A DNA stretch of 64,000 nucleotides from positions 93,477 to 157,476 of the forward strand of contig JABLTG010000022.1 in assembly GCA_016618085.1 (NCBI GenBank), given 5' to 3'. Source of the DNA: Neovahlkampfia damariscottae. Lineage: Eukaryota; Heterolobosea; Selenaionea; Neovahlkampfiida; Neovahlkampfiidae. The position numbers and the translations under genes were made by a program. This document shows positions 19,465-28,387 of this stretch, piece by piece. Position 1 is the stretch's first letter, and every line of letters begins with the position of its first letter. The notes under the pieces are model-generated. The model made no database searches, was not told where the DNA came from, and saw nothing but the letters and a program-made list of their open reading frames with translations.

Positions 19465-21240
19465 TCATATTTTTACAAGTTGATTTTTTTTTAATTTTTC
19501 TTGTATTTCTTCAAATTTATCAAAATCATTTGTGTTTCCAAATTCTATGTTACAAATTGTATTATTATTTAAAAGAGCATTTGAAATTGGATTCCAATTC
19601 GTTATATCATTATTACCTGCTAAATTTAAATGTTCAATTGATTTATTATTCTCAATTAGAGAACATAAATAACTCATTTGTTTATCTGAAATACCAGTTG
19701 ATTCTAAATTCAAATTCTTCACAAATTTATTATCTTTCAATGAAACACATAATTGAAATATTTCAATTGAAGATAATTTCTTATTAGACAGATCTAAATT
19801 CTCTTCTTTAATTCCTTTATAAAATTGTGTTAACAGTGTACTTTGATTAGTGACTCTTGGTGATTTTAAACTATTCTTAAATGATTCATTTGTTGATGAT
19901 AATGATTTTAATTGATCAGGTTCTGATTTCTTTCTTTCTAATTTCTTTTCTAATTCTTTAAATGAATTAAAACTTTCAATATTCATAGTTGGACCTATGA
20001 AATGAGAATGTGAACCTTTTCTAGGTGGTGTTGAAGATCCTTCTGTTGATGATGAAACTCTTGGTGTTGCTTTATTTTCATATAAATCACGTAATGTTGA
20101 AACATGTACTTTTGTGCTCACTTTAATAGTTGGAGAATTTGAACCATTTGAAGAAACTTCTGTTGATTTTGGTGATATAATAGTTGTACCAAATGATTCA
20201 TCAAGATTTGAATTAGGTTTTGGTGGACTTAAGGTCAAAGTTGAGTTTGTATTTGAATTTAAAATTGGTGAATTCTTCGTCGAATTCTCTTTTGAATCAT
20301 AAATTTTTGAGTTTTGACTTTGATTTGGTTTATAAGGTGGTTGAACAAATGATTTTGAAGTTTGATGTTTTGAAGGTGATGATACAACTTTTTTAGTGAA
20401 TTTACTCTCCAGTTCCATTTTTTCTTTATAATATTTTTCTTTCTCTAATTCAAACTCTTTTTCTTTTTTTAAAATTTCCATTTTTTCAAATTCAATTTCT
20501 TTTATTTTTTGTTGATAAACAAGTTCTCTAAATTCAAAATGTTCAACTAATTTTTGTCTTTCTTTTATAATTTCTTCTCTATGATTCATTATAATTTTCT
20601 CTCTATTTGATAAAGTTTCTTGAATATTTGAAATATATTTTTTAATTTCTTCTTCTTTATGGTTCAATTGTACATCTCTTTCTGTTTGTTTATTCTGTAA
20701 AGATTCAACCAGCTCACGAAGTTCAGAATTTTCTTTTGCCAAATAATTATTTTGAAGTTTGTTTACAGTATCCTGTAACTTTTCAATTTCAATTGTATTT
20801 TCTGATAATTTTGTTTGTTGTTGTATGCACTCTTTTTGTTTTTCATTTGCGAGTATTTGAAGAATTTGTACTTTTTCATTCAAGTAGTCATTTTGTTCCT
20901 GTATATTTTTCATTCTTAAAAACTCTTTTTGTTTTTTGATTTTTAATTCTTTTATTTGTTCATATAAATCATGAACTTGGTTTTCATGTTCGTCTTGAGA
21001 TTTTTGTCCATTTTTTTGGGCGAATAGTTTCAAACAACTACGGATGAAATCTTCTTGTTGATACTCATTTATCTGATAATTATTTAGTTTTTTGTTTTTT
21101 TTTTTTACGAAAATTAAAAATTCTTTTTGGAAAGTTTGGTTCGTTTCCAGAAAATCTTCGACATTATAAATATTTAAATTATTGGGTTCTAAGGTTTTTG
21201 AATGATTTAGCCCATTTCCATTCAGTTTGGGTGAATCCAT
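19465..21240 (-). CDS. Coiled-coil protein with C-terminal leucine-rich repeats
   Basis: About 591 residues. Residues 30-270 are an almost unbroken coiled coil. Residues 270-470 are Ser/Thr/Pro/Asn-rich and probably disordered. The last 120 residues hold ribonuclease-inhibitor-type LRRs: LDLSNKKLSSIEIFQLC, LNLESTGISDKQMSYLC and IEHLNLAGNNDITNW. Architecture suggests a scaffold. The ATG at 21238-21240 is chosen over an upstream TTG at 21264; two GATTGG elements lie upstream. No orthologue recognised. Confidence 0.78.
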   Translation of the reverse strand: MDSPKLNGNGLNHSKTLEPNNLNIYNVEDFLETNQTFQKEFLIFVKKKNKKLNNYQINEYQQEDFIRSCLKLFAQKNGQKSQDEHENQVHDLYEQIKELKIKKQKEFLRMKNIQEQNDYLNEKVQILQILANEKQKECIQQQTKLSENTIEIEKLQDTVNKLQNNYLAKENSELRELVESLQNKQTERDVQLNHKEEEIKKYISNIQETLSNREKIIMNHREEIIKERQKLVEHFEFRELVYQQKIKEIEFEKMEILKKEKEFELEKEKYYKEKMELESKFTKKVVSSPSKHQTSKSFVQPPYKPNQSQNSKIYDSKENSTKNSPILNSNTNSTLTLSPPKPNSNLDESFGTTIISPKSTEVSSNGSNSPTIKVSTKVHVSTLRDLYENKATPRVSSSTEGSSTPPRKGSHSHFIGPTMNIESFNSFKELEKKLERKKSEPDQLKSLSSTNESFKNSLKSPRVTNQSTLLTQFYKGIKEENLDLSNKKLSSIEIFQLCVSLKDNKFVKNLNLESTGISDKQMSYLCSLIENNKSIEHLNLAGNNDITNWNPISNALLNNNTICNIEFGNTNDFDKFEEIQEKLKKNQLVKI

Positions 21241-21486
21241 CGTTACAACAGACGAACAGCACAAATGATTGGTGTGTTTTTTGATTGGACAACAAAGCTA
21301 AACGACAATTTTAAAAAGTGGTTCTTTTTTTTCAAATTTGTTTTTTTCTAAAAAAAATTGAGATTTTTTTGATCCAATTAAAAAAATATCCGAAAAGGAA
21401 TTAGAGTCTAGTTTTTCAGAAAGACAAATACTTTTCTCGAAGAAATTGAAATTGAGTATTTAAAAACTCAATTTCTAACATTTCCA

Positions 21487-21493
21487 CCAATCA
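21487..21493 (+). promoter_or_regulatory. CCAATCA element upstream of papain-fold-like gene
   Basis: CCAATCA 21 bp before the ATG at 21515. Confidence 0.5.
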
Positions 21494-21514
21494 AAAAAAT
21501 AAAATAACTTTCTC

Positions 21515-23080
21515 ATGGGAAGTAGTCAATCAACAGTTGGCAGAATAAGTGGTATAAGTAGTTCTCATCATGCCAGAACCAATTCAAATCATGCTCCTTC
21601 TCCAGTCTCACTATTTGGTTCAAAATCACCTATTCAAAGTATAACAAATAAATTATCAAAAGCAAACCTTTCTTATGATATTGGTGATTTACAAGGATAT
21701 TATGAAATAGAGACTTTGACATATATAATTAAAGAATCCATTGAACATGATAAAAAGATTCAATTAACACAATTTTTAAAAACAGGTTCTTCCAACAAGG
21801 ACGTGTCAGATTTTAAGTATCAGTATAAACCTAAAATATTTATTACCGATATAAAAACATTGGATGTTGCTAAATTGATAGTTCCTTCAAAAGTAAACCC
21901 ATTTGGATTTGTACATACTTGCTTGAAAATTGGTCCTCTGGTTTGTTTTTATTTTTCAAAGTAACTTTTTTTTTAGTATTTTGAATGGAATAACTCATCT
22001 ATTATAAATGTATCTTTTTCAGTTTATGATTTAAAACAAGGTAATTCAATGTTGAAATTTGAAACTTTTTTTTCAGCAATTTTGGTAATTGATTTAGAAG
22101 ATGAAAATATTGAATCAACAAAAATCGATAAAACAGAAGATAAAATGATCAGTGATATTTCGAAAATAGTCTCTGAATGGAATGTAAATTATGAATATGA
22201 TCCATTAACAAAGAATTGTCAAAAATTTGTTGAAGCAATGATGAAAGATGGTTTTGGTTTAATAATCAAGAAATATCCAGATTATATACAAAATATATTT
22301 GATAATCTTCATAAACTTGGAAAATATAAAATTGAAAACATCTTCAAAAATACAATTTTCAAAGATGTAAAAACTCATGCAGATTTAGACTATATTTCTC
22401 ACATAAAAGAAATTCATGCTGACTTTAACACTGATAATTATGCATTGGGAAAATCACTAGACCGAGCATTTTGGTTCAATTATTTTTCTTTAATTCAATA
22501 TCAACAATTATTCAATAAAACAAAAAAAGATTTTGAAAAAGCAACAAAATTTCTTGACGTTTATGAACCAGTTCAATTGTTACAATGTTTAGATTATGTT
22601 TTAGAATTGAAATATCTTGAAGGAAAATTTCCAGAAAAAATTGAAGATTTACATTTGATAAAAATGATTTTGACTAAAGAACCTAATTCATTCATTAAAG
22701 AAGAAGAAGGTTTGAAGAGAAAATTGAAAGAAATATATGATTCTTTTATTTCTATTGCAGAAGAAAAGGATACTGATTTAATTCAACAAATTGAAATGAA
22801 TCAACCAATTCATGGAAAAGAATTCATAAGAAGATTTTATGAAGAAATGTTAACTGGTGATGCAAAGAATGAGTTTTTAAAATGTTATGAAAAAGAGAAT
22901 GGATTCCATGATATTGGATATTATCCAAAAAAACAGAAACTAAAAGCGTTGTCGGAAAAATTTAAAGAACATATTATTGTGACAACAAATATTTCAATAA
23001 TGTGGGATAAATATGATGAAGAAACATGTTATTGTAGAAATCCACATGATACACATTCAATACGAAAGAATTATAAATGA
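21515..23080 (+). CDS. N-myristoylatable protein with LRAT/PPPDE-like papain fold
   Basis: Exons 21515-21940, 21977-22040 and 22077-23080 give about 497 residues. The N-terminus MGSSQSTV fits an N-myristoylation signal. A Ser-rich leader precedes a domain with His in FGFVHTCLKIG, strand YFEWNNSSIINVSF, and Cys in YDPLTKNCQKFVEAM. The His-before-Cys order and the NC-x-F-V helix are typical of permuted papain-like folds (LRAT, PPPDE, NlpC-related), so a thiol hydrolase or acyltransferase role is plausible. The C-terminal 280 residues are helical and unrecognised. Both introns are 36 nt. Confidence 0.72.
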
Positions 23081-23395
23081 TCAAATTTGAATTTATTACA
23101 AGTTACATATTATTTTAAGATTTAGTTGGTGATTTGTTTTACAGTAAATAAAAAATCATTTACACCAAATTTCACCATTCTATTTTTTCATTTCATTAAT
23201 TTATTTTGGTTTTTACATTCAATATTTTCCTTTGTAATCGCTTAACTTAAGAGCCAGAAGCATTCAATATCAAATCATCATTTACTCCAACAGAATTAAT
23301 TGTATTCATCTTCATGGAATTTGAAAATGGTTTTATTTCCAGTATTTGAAGCAATACATATTGTCCAATCAAATAGAGTTTTTCCTAAAATCGAC

Positions 23396-26300
23396 ATGGA
23401 TTTGGAAACAGAACTATCTCACGTGAAAAATCACCCTGGAACTTTTTTAATCATCTCACCTGTAAGTTCATCTCAGGAAGTGGTGGTACAAAACACTTCT
23501 GGTACTCTTGAACAGTTTCTCTCTTTTTTTCGTGAAGATTTAAATTTAATCGGATTTTACCACGTAACAAAACTAAAACTCAACTTTTTTCAGATAAACA
23601 AAGATTTTACAGAAAAGTTTATTTTAAAAATTGATTTCACAGGTGAAAAAGTCAAAGAAGAAGATTTTTTCATTTTAGAAAGTTACTTGGACAGAAATAC
23701 AGAATTAATCAACGAAAAATTTGATGAATATCTGAATATAAAGCAATATACAACCATTGATATTTCAAAAATCAAACAACAAATCAAAGATTATCAAACA
23801 TTCAAAAATGAAACAGAAGAAGATGGTGTTTCGAATTATCACATTATTTCTCTAGAACTAAAAGAAAAATTAGATCAAATGAGTAAATTTTCAAAAAGGA
23901 AATCTTTGAAAATACTTGGTGGTCTTGATAAATCATCAAAAAGAAAATCATTAAAACTTACACAGTCACTAGAAGACAAAAGTACAAACAATGATAAATC
24001 TTCAAAAAGAAAATCATTAAAGATATTTGATACTTTGAGTTTTATGAAACCAAAAAGAAAATCATTATTTGAACATGAAGGTATTTCATCTGAAAAAAGT
24101 TTAGAAATTATTTCAGAATCTTATACTTCTGAAAAAATGTTGAATAGAGTTTCAAATACATCAGATGAAATTATTGAATTTGCAAAACAAATCAATTCAG
24201 TTGAAAATAATTTATCACCAAAAGATAAAAAAAAAGCAACATCTGAATTGTTGAAGATTATTGATTTTCATGAAAAAAATCCAAATGCATCTCCAAGAGA
24301 ACTAAATGTTAGAAAATGTTCAGTTCAATTTATTTTAAAAAAAACAAAAGAAATGAAAAATTTCGACACTTTTTTACAGCAAATTTATTCATGTTTAGTT
24401 CAAAATGATCATCCATTCATGTACTTATCATCAGAAGAAAAGAAAGAACTGGAAATGAAAGCAGATGAAACAAGAGCATGGCTTCAACAAACTCTTGATG
24501 TAAGTTATGCTATTGTAACTCAACGCTTCAATGAAATTCAAAAAATGTATGATGATTATTTGGACAAATCAAAATTCAGATCAAAAACTATTCTTGAAGT
24601 TGAAGAATTAAGAATCAAATCAAATCAAATCTCTCAAAATCTTGGTAAAGAAAATAAAGAAATCATTCAACAAAATTTCATTTTTATTGATCAATGGATC
24701 AAAAAAAATGAAAAATTTAATAAATCAAGCATGACAGAAGAATTTGTTTCAAAATTAGATGAAATATTAAAATTGATAAATTTAGGTGAAAAAAAAAAGA
24801 TCTTAGAAGAAACTTTGAAAAATTTAAAAATGAATATCGAAGATGAAGTTGTATTAGGTCAATTCATGACAAAAGAAGAAAAACAAAAGTTACTTGATTT
24901 ATTTTCAAAATTAATGATTGATGAAGATAATTTTGATTTTCAAAAACAAAAATTTGAAAATGATATTTTTCCAATATTGAACTTACCACAACAAAAATAT
25001 GCACTAGAAAAGTACTGTTATCAATTGAAAACTCTTTTATATAAAAATGATTCAGAATTTCTTTCTTTTCTTTCTGAAAAAGATATTAACGTTTTTTGTG
25101 AAACTATTGATTCAGCATTACATTGGTTGACACTTAAAGATTCAAAGAATGTTGAACTGAAGAAAAAGGAAATGTTTGAGATTGTAAATCCAATAATTTT
25201 AAAAGGAAAAACATTGATTCAAGTTTCTCGTGATATTGAAAATTTCAAGAAATTGAAAACAAAAATTGAAAAGAAAAACTTGAAAGATATCATTTTGACA
25301 AGTGAAGATGAAGAGTTTATTGAAACCAATATTAGTAAAATGTCTGGTTCAGTATTTCAACAAGATTTAAATCTCAAAGATTTAGAACAAAAAATCAATG
25401 AATATGATACACTAATTTCACCATTAATTAAAAATGCCATGGTAAGAATTGATTTAGATGATTTGAGTAATGATGCTTTGGAGTATTTGTTATTTAATGA
25501 TTCATCTTCTAAACTGACAAAATATCAAAGAAAATTGATAGAAACTGAAGTCTCTGCTTTGTTAGATTGGATTCAATATCAAAAATATCCAACAATTGAA
25601 CAAATCAATGAAAAAAGATCAAATTTTGAAGAAGTTTATTTACCACTGAAAAATAGAGCTGAAGAACATTACAAACTTGATTTATTCTTGACTTCAATAA
25701 AAGATAATATGAGTTCCAATGCTGAGTGGAAAAATTTATTACCAAAAAATGAAAAGAAAAATCTAAAGCACTTGGTGGAAGACACAATTGACTTTTTTAA
25801 TAAGAATGAAGATCCTTCGATTTTTGATATGAACAAAAAATACTTGGCATTGGAGAATATTGTTTCACCGTTATTGATTAGAATTGAAAGAACTCATCAT
25901 TTTACTGATTATTCAAATCAAATCAAAGGTATACTTGCTTCAAATTTATCAGATTTTATATCAATCAAACAAAAAAAAATGATCAATTCTTTATTGATTG
26001 AATCAATCAAATGGTGTGAAACCTTTGAAGATTTTAATGAATTGGATTATATAAATATAAAAAATAAGACAAAAAGAACAATTGATGATGCCATTGAAAC
26101 TGGAAGAATCCTACAAGAATTAAAAATTTATAGTGATTCTTTGTTGAATGATAAAAATCGTTGGGAAGAAGAACAAATCTCAAATGATTTGTTGGTGATC
26201 ATTTTACAAAATGCAAAAGATATCTCAGTGTGGATTGAAGACTGTGGTTTAGATTCAACAAAAACAGAAATCATTGAAAAAAAGAAAAACTTAGAAACAT

Positions 26301-27736
26301 CTGTTGATGAAATACTAAAAATATCAAATAAGAAATTGAATGAATTACAAATCTTGCAAAATAGAATCGAAGAGATTTTGAATTTCTTACCAACATCTGA
26401 TCTTCCAAAACCAAATCAACAAAGAATTCAAAAAATAATTTTGAATACAAGAAAATGGATTGATGAAAATGGAAAAACAGCTTCAAATCAAAAAATTATT
26501 GAACAGAGAAAAGTATTCAATTATTTGATTGAAGATGTTAAAAATGATAAAACAATTAGGACTATTGACATTATTCCAGTTGAAGAAGTTATTAAACCAA
26601 GTGTTAAATTAGTTAATGAAGCAATTATAAGAAGACAATCAAGTGGACTCCCAAGTAAGCTTGCTTCTTTAATCGATGCTCCTTTACACAAAAATCCTGA
26701 TAGAAAAATGAGTTTTTTTGAAATACGTAAAATGAGCATGATTGAAGAAAGAGTTTCTAGATCTGAAGATTTTTTGAATTTGAAAATAAAAGCTGTTGAT
26801 GATGATTCAGATAGTGACATTGAAGTTCATGGTGCTGATAATTTCATAAATGATGAAAATTCAAGATTACAAAAGAAACAACTTGTGGATTCCATTTTAA
26901 AATTTCATTATTTAGTCTCTGAAGGAAAACCGATTCAGAATATTGAAGAATTCAAAAAATTCTTCATTGATTTGAAAAATTTAGTTGTGGATGCTTCTGA
27001 CTTTCAAATTAAAGAAATTGGAATTATTGATGACAATATCAAGAAATTCCTTTTTGCATTGAATTACATGGAAGATGAAACTGATGAAATTGCAATTAAA
27101 TCTCATTTAAGTGCTTTATTCAAATCTGTTGGTCCTATTTTTATGACAACCATTCAACAAGAATTATTCAAAAAAAAATTAGAGACTGAATTGGAAATTA
27201 TCCATAAAGATTTAAAAGATTACCTTTTTGTTAATGACAGGGAAAAGGTACTAAAATTGTACTATGAAACATCAATTTGGGCAAATGATGAAAATCAAAT
27301 TGATATTAATTTAATTCACGAAAAAGAAGATCATCTTGATGATATGTGTGGAAATATTTTGAAAAATGCAAAATTAAAAAAGAAAATTGATGATTTGATC
27401 ATTCAAAAATTACAAAAACTTCAAAACTCTCGTCAAATTGTGAAGATATTTATTCAAAAATCACTAGAATTTATCAAACACTTTGATGATAGTTGCTTGA
27501 ATGAATTACCTGATAGAATAGAAGAATTGAAAAAAATGGATCAAAAACTAGGAAAAGTAGAGATTCAAGACATCAAAGAATTTGAATATTTTGTGTTAAA
27601 CTTTGAGAAGAGAAGTAAAAATGAAAAAATGAAATCAAGAAAAAAGTTAAATGAATTTTTAGATTGGATTGAAGATGAAATGGAAATATCCACTGAAGTT
27701 TTACTCGAAAAAAAGAATCAAATTGAAAAACTGTAA
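23396..27736 (+). CDS. Giant protein of tandem Hsp70-lid-like repeats
   Basis: About 1,436 residues if the frame-neutral 30-nt intron at 23564-23593 is spliced. The frame is open further upstream (ATG at 23327, TTG at 23300), but CCAATCA at 23365-23371 sits 25 bp before the ATG at 23396, the usual promoter spacing here, so I prefer that start. The first 150 residues are an unrecognised beta-rich region. Four KRKSL phosphosite-like motifs follow (nt 23895-24070). From about nt 24160 onward, some 14 units of about 72 residues resemble the Hsp70 C-terminal helical lid, e.g. LEKYCYQLKTLLYKND then TIDSALHWL and EMFEIVNPI. No ATPase domain is present. Confidence 0.75.
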   Translation: MDLETELSHVKNHPGTFLIISPVSSSQEVVVQNTSGTLEQFLSFFREDLNLIGFYHVTKLKLNFFQINKDFTEKFILKIDFTGEKVKEEDFFILESYLDRNTELINEKFDEYLNIKQYTTIDISKIKQQIKDYQTFKNETEEDGVSNYHIISLELKEKLDQMSKFSKRKSLKILGGLDKSSKRKSLKLTQSLEDKSTNNDKSSKRKSLKIFDTLSFMKPKRKSLFEHEGISSEKSLEIISESYTSEKMLNRVSNTSDEIIEFAKQINSVENNLSPKDKKKATSELLKIIDFHEKNPNASPRELNVRKCSVQFILKKTKEMKNFDTFLQQIYSCLVQNDHPFMYLSSEEKKELEMKADETRAWLQQTLDVSYAIVTQRFNEIQKMYDDYLDKSKFRSKTILEVEELRIKSNQISQNLGKENKEIIQQNFIFIDQWIKKNEKFNKSSMTEEFVSKLDEILKLINLGEKKKILEETLKNLKMNIEDEVVLGQFMTKEEKQKLLDLFSKLMIDEDNFDFQKQKFENDIFPILNLPQQKYALEKYCYQLKTLLYKNDSEFLSFLSEKDINVFCETIDSALHWLTLKDSKNVELKKKEMFEIVNPIILKGKTLIQVSRDIENFKKLKTKIEKKNLKDIILTSEDEEFIETNISKMSGSVFQQDLNLKDLEQKINEYDTLISPLIKNAMVRIDLDDLSNDALEYLLFNDSSSKLTKYQRKLIETEVSALLDWIQYQKYPTIEQINEKRSNFEEVYLPLKNRAEEHYKLDLFLTSIKDNMSSNAEWKNLLPKNEKKNLKHLVEDTIDFFNKNEDPSIFDMNKKYLALENIVSPLLIRIERTHHFTDYSNQIKGILASNLSDFISIKQKKMINSLLIESIKWCETFEDFNELDYINIKNKTKRTIDDAIETGRILQELKIYSDSLLNDKNRWEEEQISNDLLVIILQNAKDISVWIEDCGLDSTKTEIIEKKKNLETSVDEILKISNKKLNELQILQNRIEEILNFLPTSDLPKPNQQRIQKIILNTRKWIDENGKTASNQKIIEQRKVFNYLIEDVKNDKTIRTIDIIPVEEVIKPSVKLVNEAIIRRQSSGLPSKLASLIDAPLHKNPDRKMSFFEIRKMSMIEERVSRSEDFLNLKIKAVDDDSDSDIEVHGADNFINDENSRLQKKQLVDSILKFHYLVSEGKPIQNIEEFKKFFIDLKNLVVDASDFQIKEIGIIDDNIKKFLFALNYMEDETDEIAIKSHLSALFKSVGPIFMTTIQQELFKKKLETELEIIHKDLKDYLFVNDREKVLKLYYETSIWANDENQIDINLIHEKEDHLDDMCGNILKNAKLKKKIDDLIIQKLQKLQNSRQIVKIFIQKSLEFIKHFDDSCLNELPDRIEELKKMDQKLGKVEIQDIKEFEYFVLNFEKRSKNEKMKSRKKLNEFLDWIEDEMEISTEVLLEKKNQIEKL
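23890..24075 (+). repeat. Four-copy KRKSL motif array
   Basis: Protein-level repeat: SKRKSLKI, SKRKSLKL, SKRKSLKI and PKRKSLFE, spaced 15-25 residues apart. Each matches a basophilic (PKA/AGC-type) phosphorylation site, inferred from motif only. Confidence 0.7.
24160..27736 (+). repeat. About 14 tandem Hsp70-lid-like units (protein level)
   Basis: Units of 65-80 residues follow one plan: helix with L-x-x-Y/L; a charged EKK/K-x-x-x segment; a helix ending W-[LIF]; a loop; and a helix ending in P-[IL]. Clear examples end in RAWLQQ, DQWIKK, LHWLTL, LDWIQY, IKWCET, SVWIED, RKWIDE, SIWAND and LDWIED. DNA identity between units is low, so the expansion is old. Confidence 0.7.
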
Positions 27737-27761
27737 TAAAGTTATTAATAAAATGTGTTAA

Positions 27762-27785
27762 CCAATCAAACGTTGTGACCAATTA
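27762..27785 (+). promoter_or_regulatory. CCAATCA and CCAATTA elements upstream of ACBP
   Basis: CCAATCA at 27762-27768 and CCAATTA at 27779-27785, 38 and 21 bp before the ATG at 27807. Confidence 0.5.
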
Positions 27786-27806
27786 TTTTCTTCCAACACA
27801 GAAAAC

Positions 27807-28307
27807 ATGCCAACAGAATCAAAAGAACCTCAAGACCAATACTCAACAGAAACTTTATTCAACCTTGCAGTAGCATTTGTTCAAGAATCAATGGGTAAAA
27901 GATATTACGAAGGAAATTCAAGAGAACTTACAAATGACGAAAAACTCAAAGTTTACGCTTTCGTAATTTTTTTTTTTTTTTGGACCAAACTAACATATTT
28001 TCAAGTATAAACAAGCTACTATTGGAACTTGTAAAGAAAATGGTGGTGAACGTCCTGGATTTTTTTCATTGACTGCAAAATATAAATGGTTCGTTTTTTT
28101 TTCAAGTTTACAATTTTTTAAGGGATGCATGGGATGCTTTAGGTACCTCATCATGATGATTATTTTAATTTTTAAGGTGATATGTCAAAAGAAGACGCAA
28201 TGTTGGGTTATGTAAAAACTATCAATGGATTAAGTGAACAAGAAGATAAACATTGGTTTGATTGTCCTGAACTTGATGCTCATAAAACAAAACATGGAAA
28301 AAAATAA
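27807..28307 (+). CDS. ACBP: Acyl-CoA-binding protein
   Basis: Four exons (27807-27962, 28006-28088, 28123-28142, 28177-28307) give about 129 residues. The acyl-CoA-binding bundle is clear: LFNLAVAFVQ, YKQATIGTCKENGGERPGFF, then KWDAWDALGDMSKEDAMLGY, matching the KWDAW-x-LKGMSKE core that contacts CoA. Residues about 100-129 form a short extra tail ending in basic KHGKK. Exon 3 is just 20 nt and codes for the DAWDAL segment. It buffers and transports long-chain acyl-CoA in the cytosol, which fits the nearby carnitine-type carrier. Confidence 0.92.
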
Positions 28308-28387
28308 TTAACTTTATTAAAATCTTTAACTTATATAACACTTACAATTTACTTCATCTCCAAACTTCTTGTTTCATTGGTTGAAAG

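Noticed and set aside
23300-23395. Upstream start (ATG at 23327) of the giant repeat protein
   Set aside because: A CCAATCA element lies inside this stretch at the usual distance from the ATG at 23396. Not excluded.
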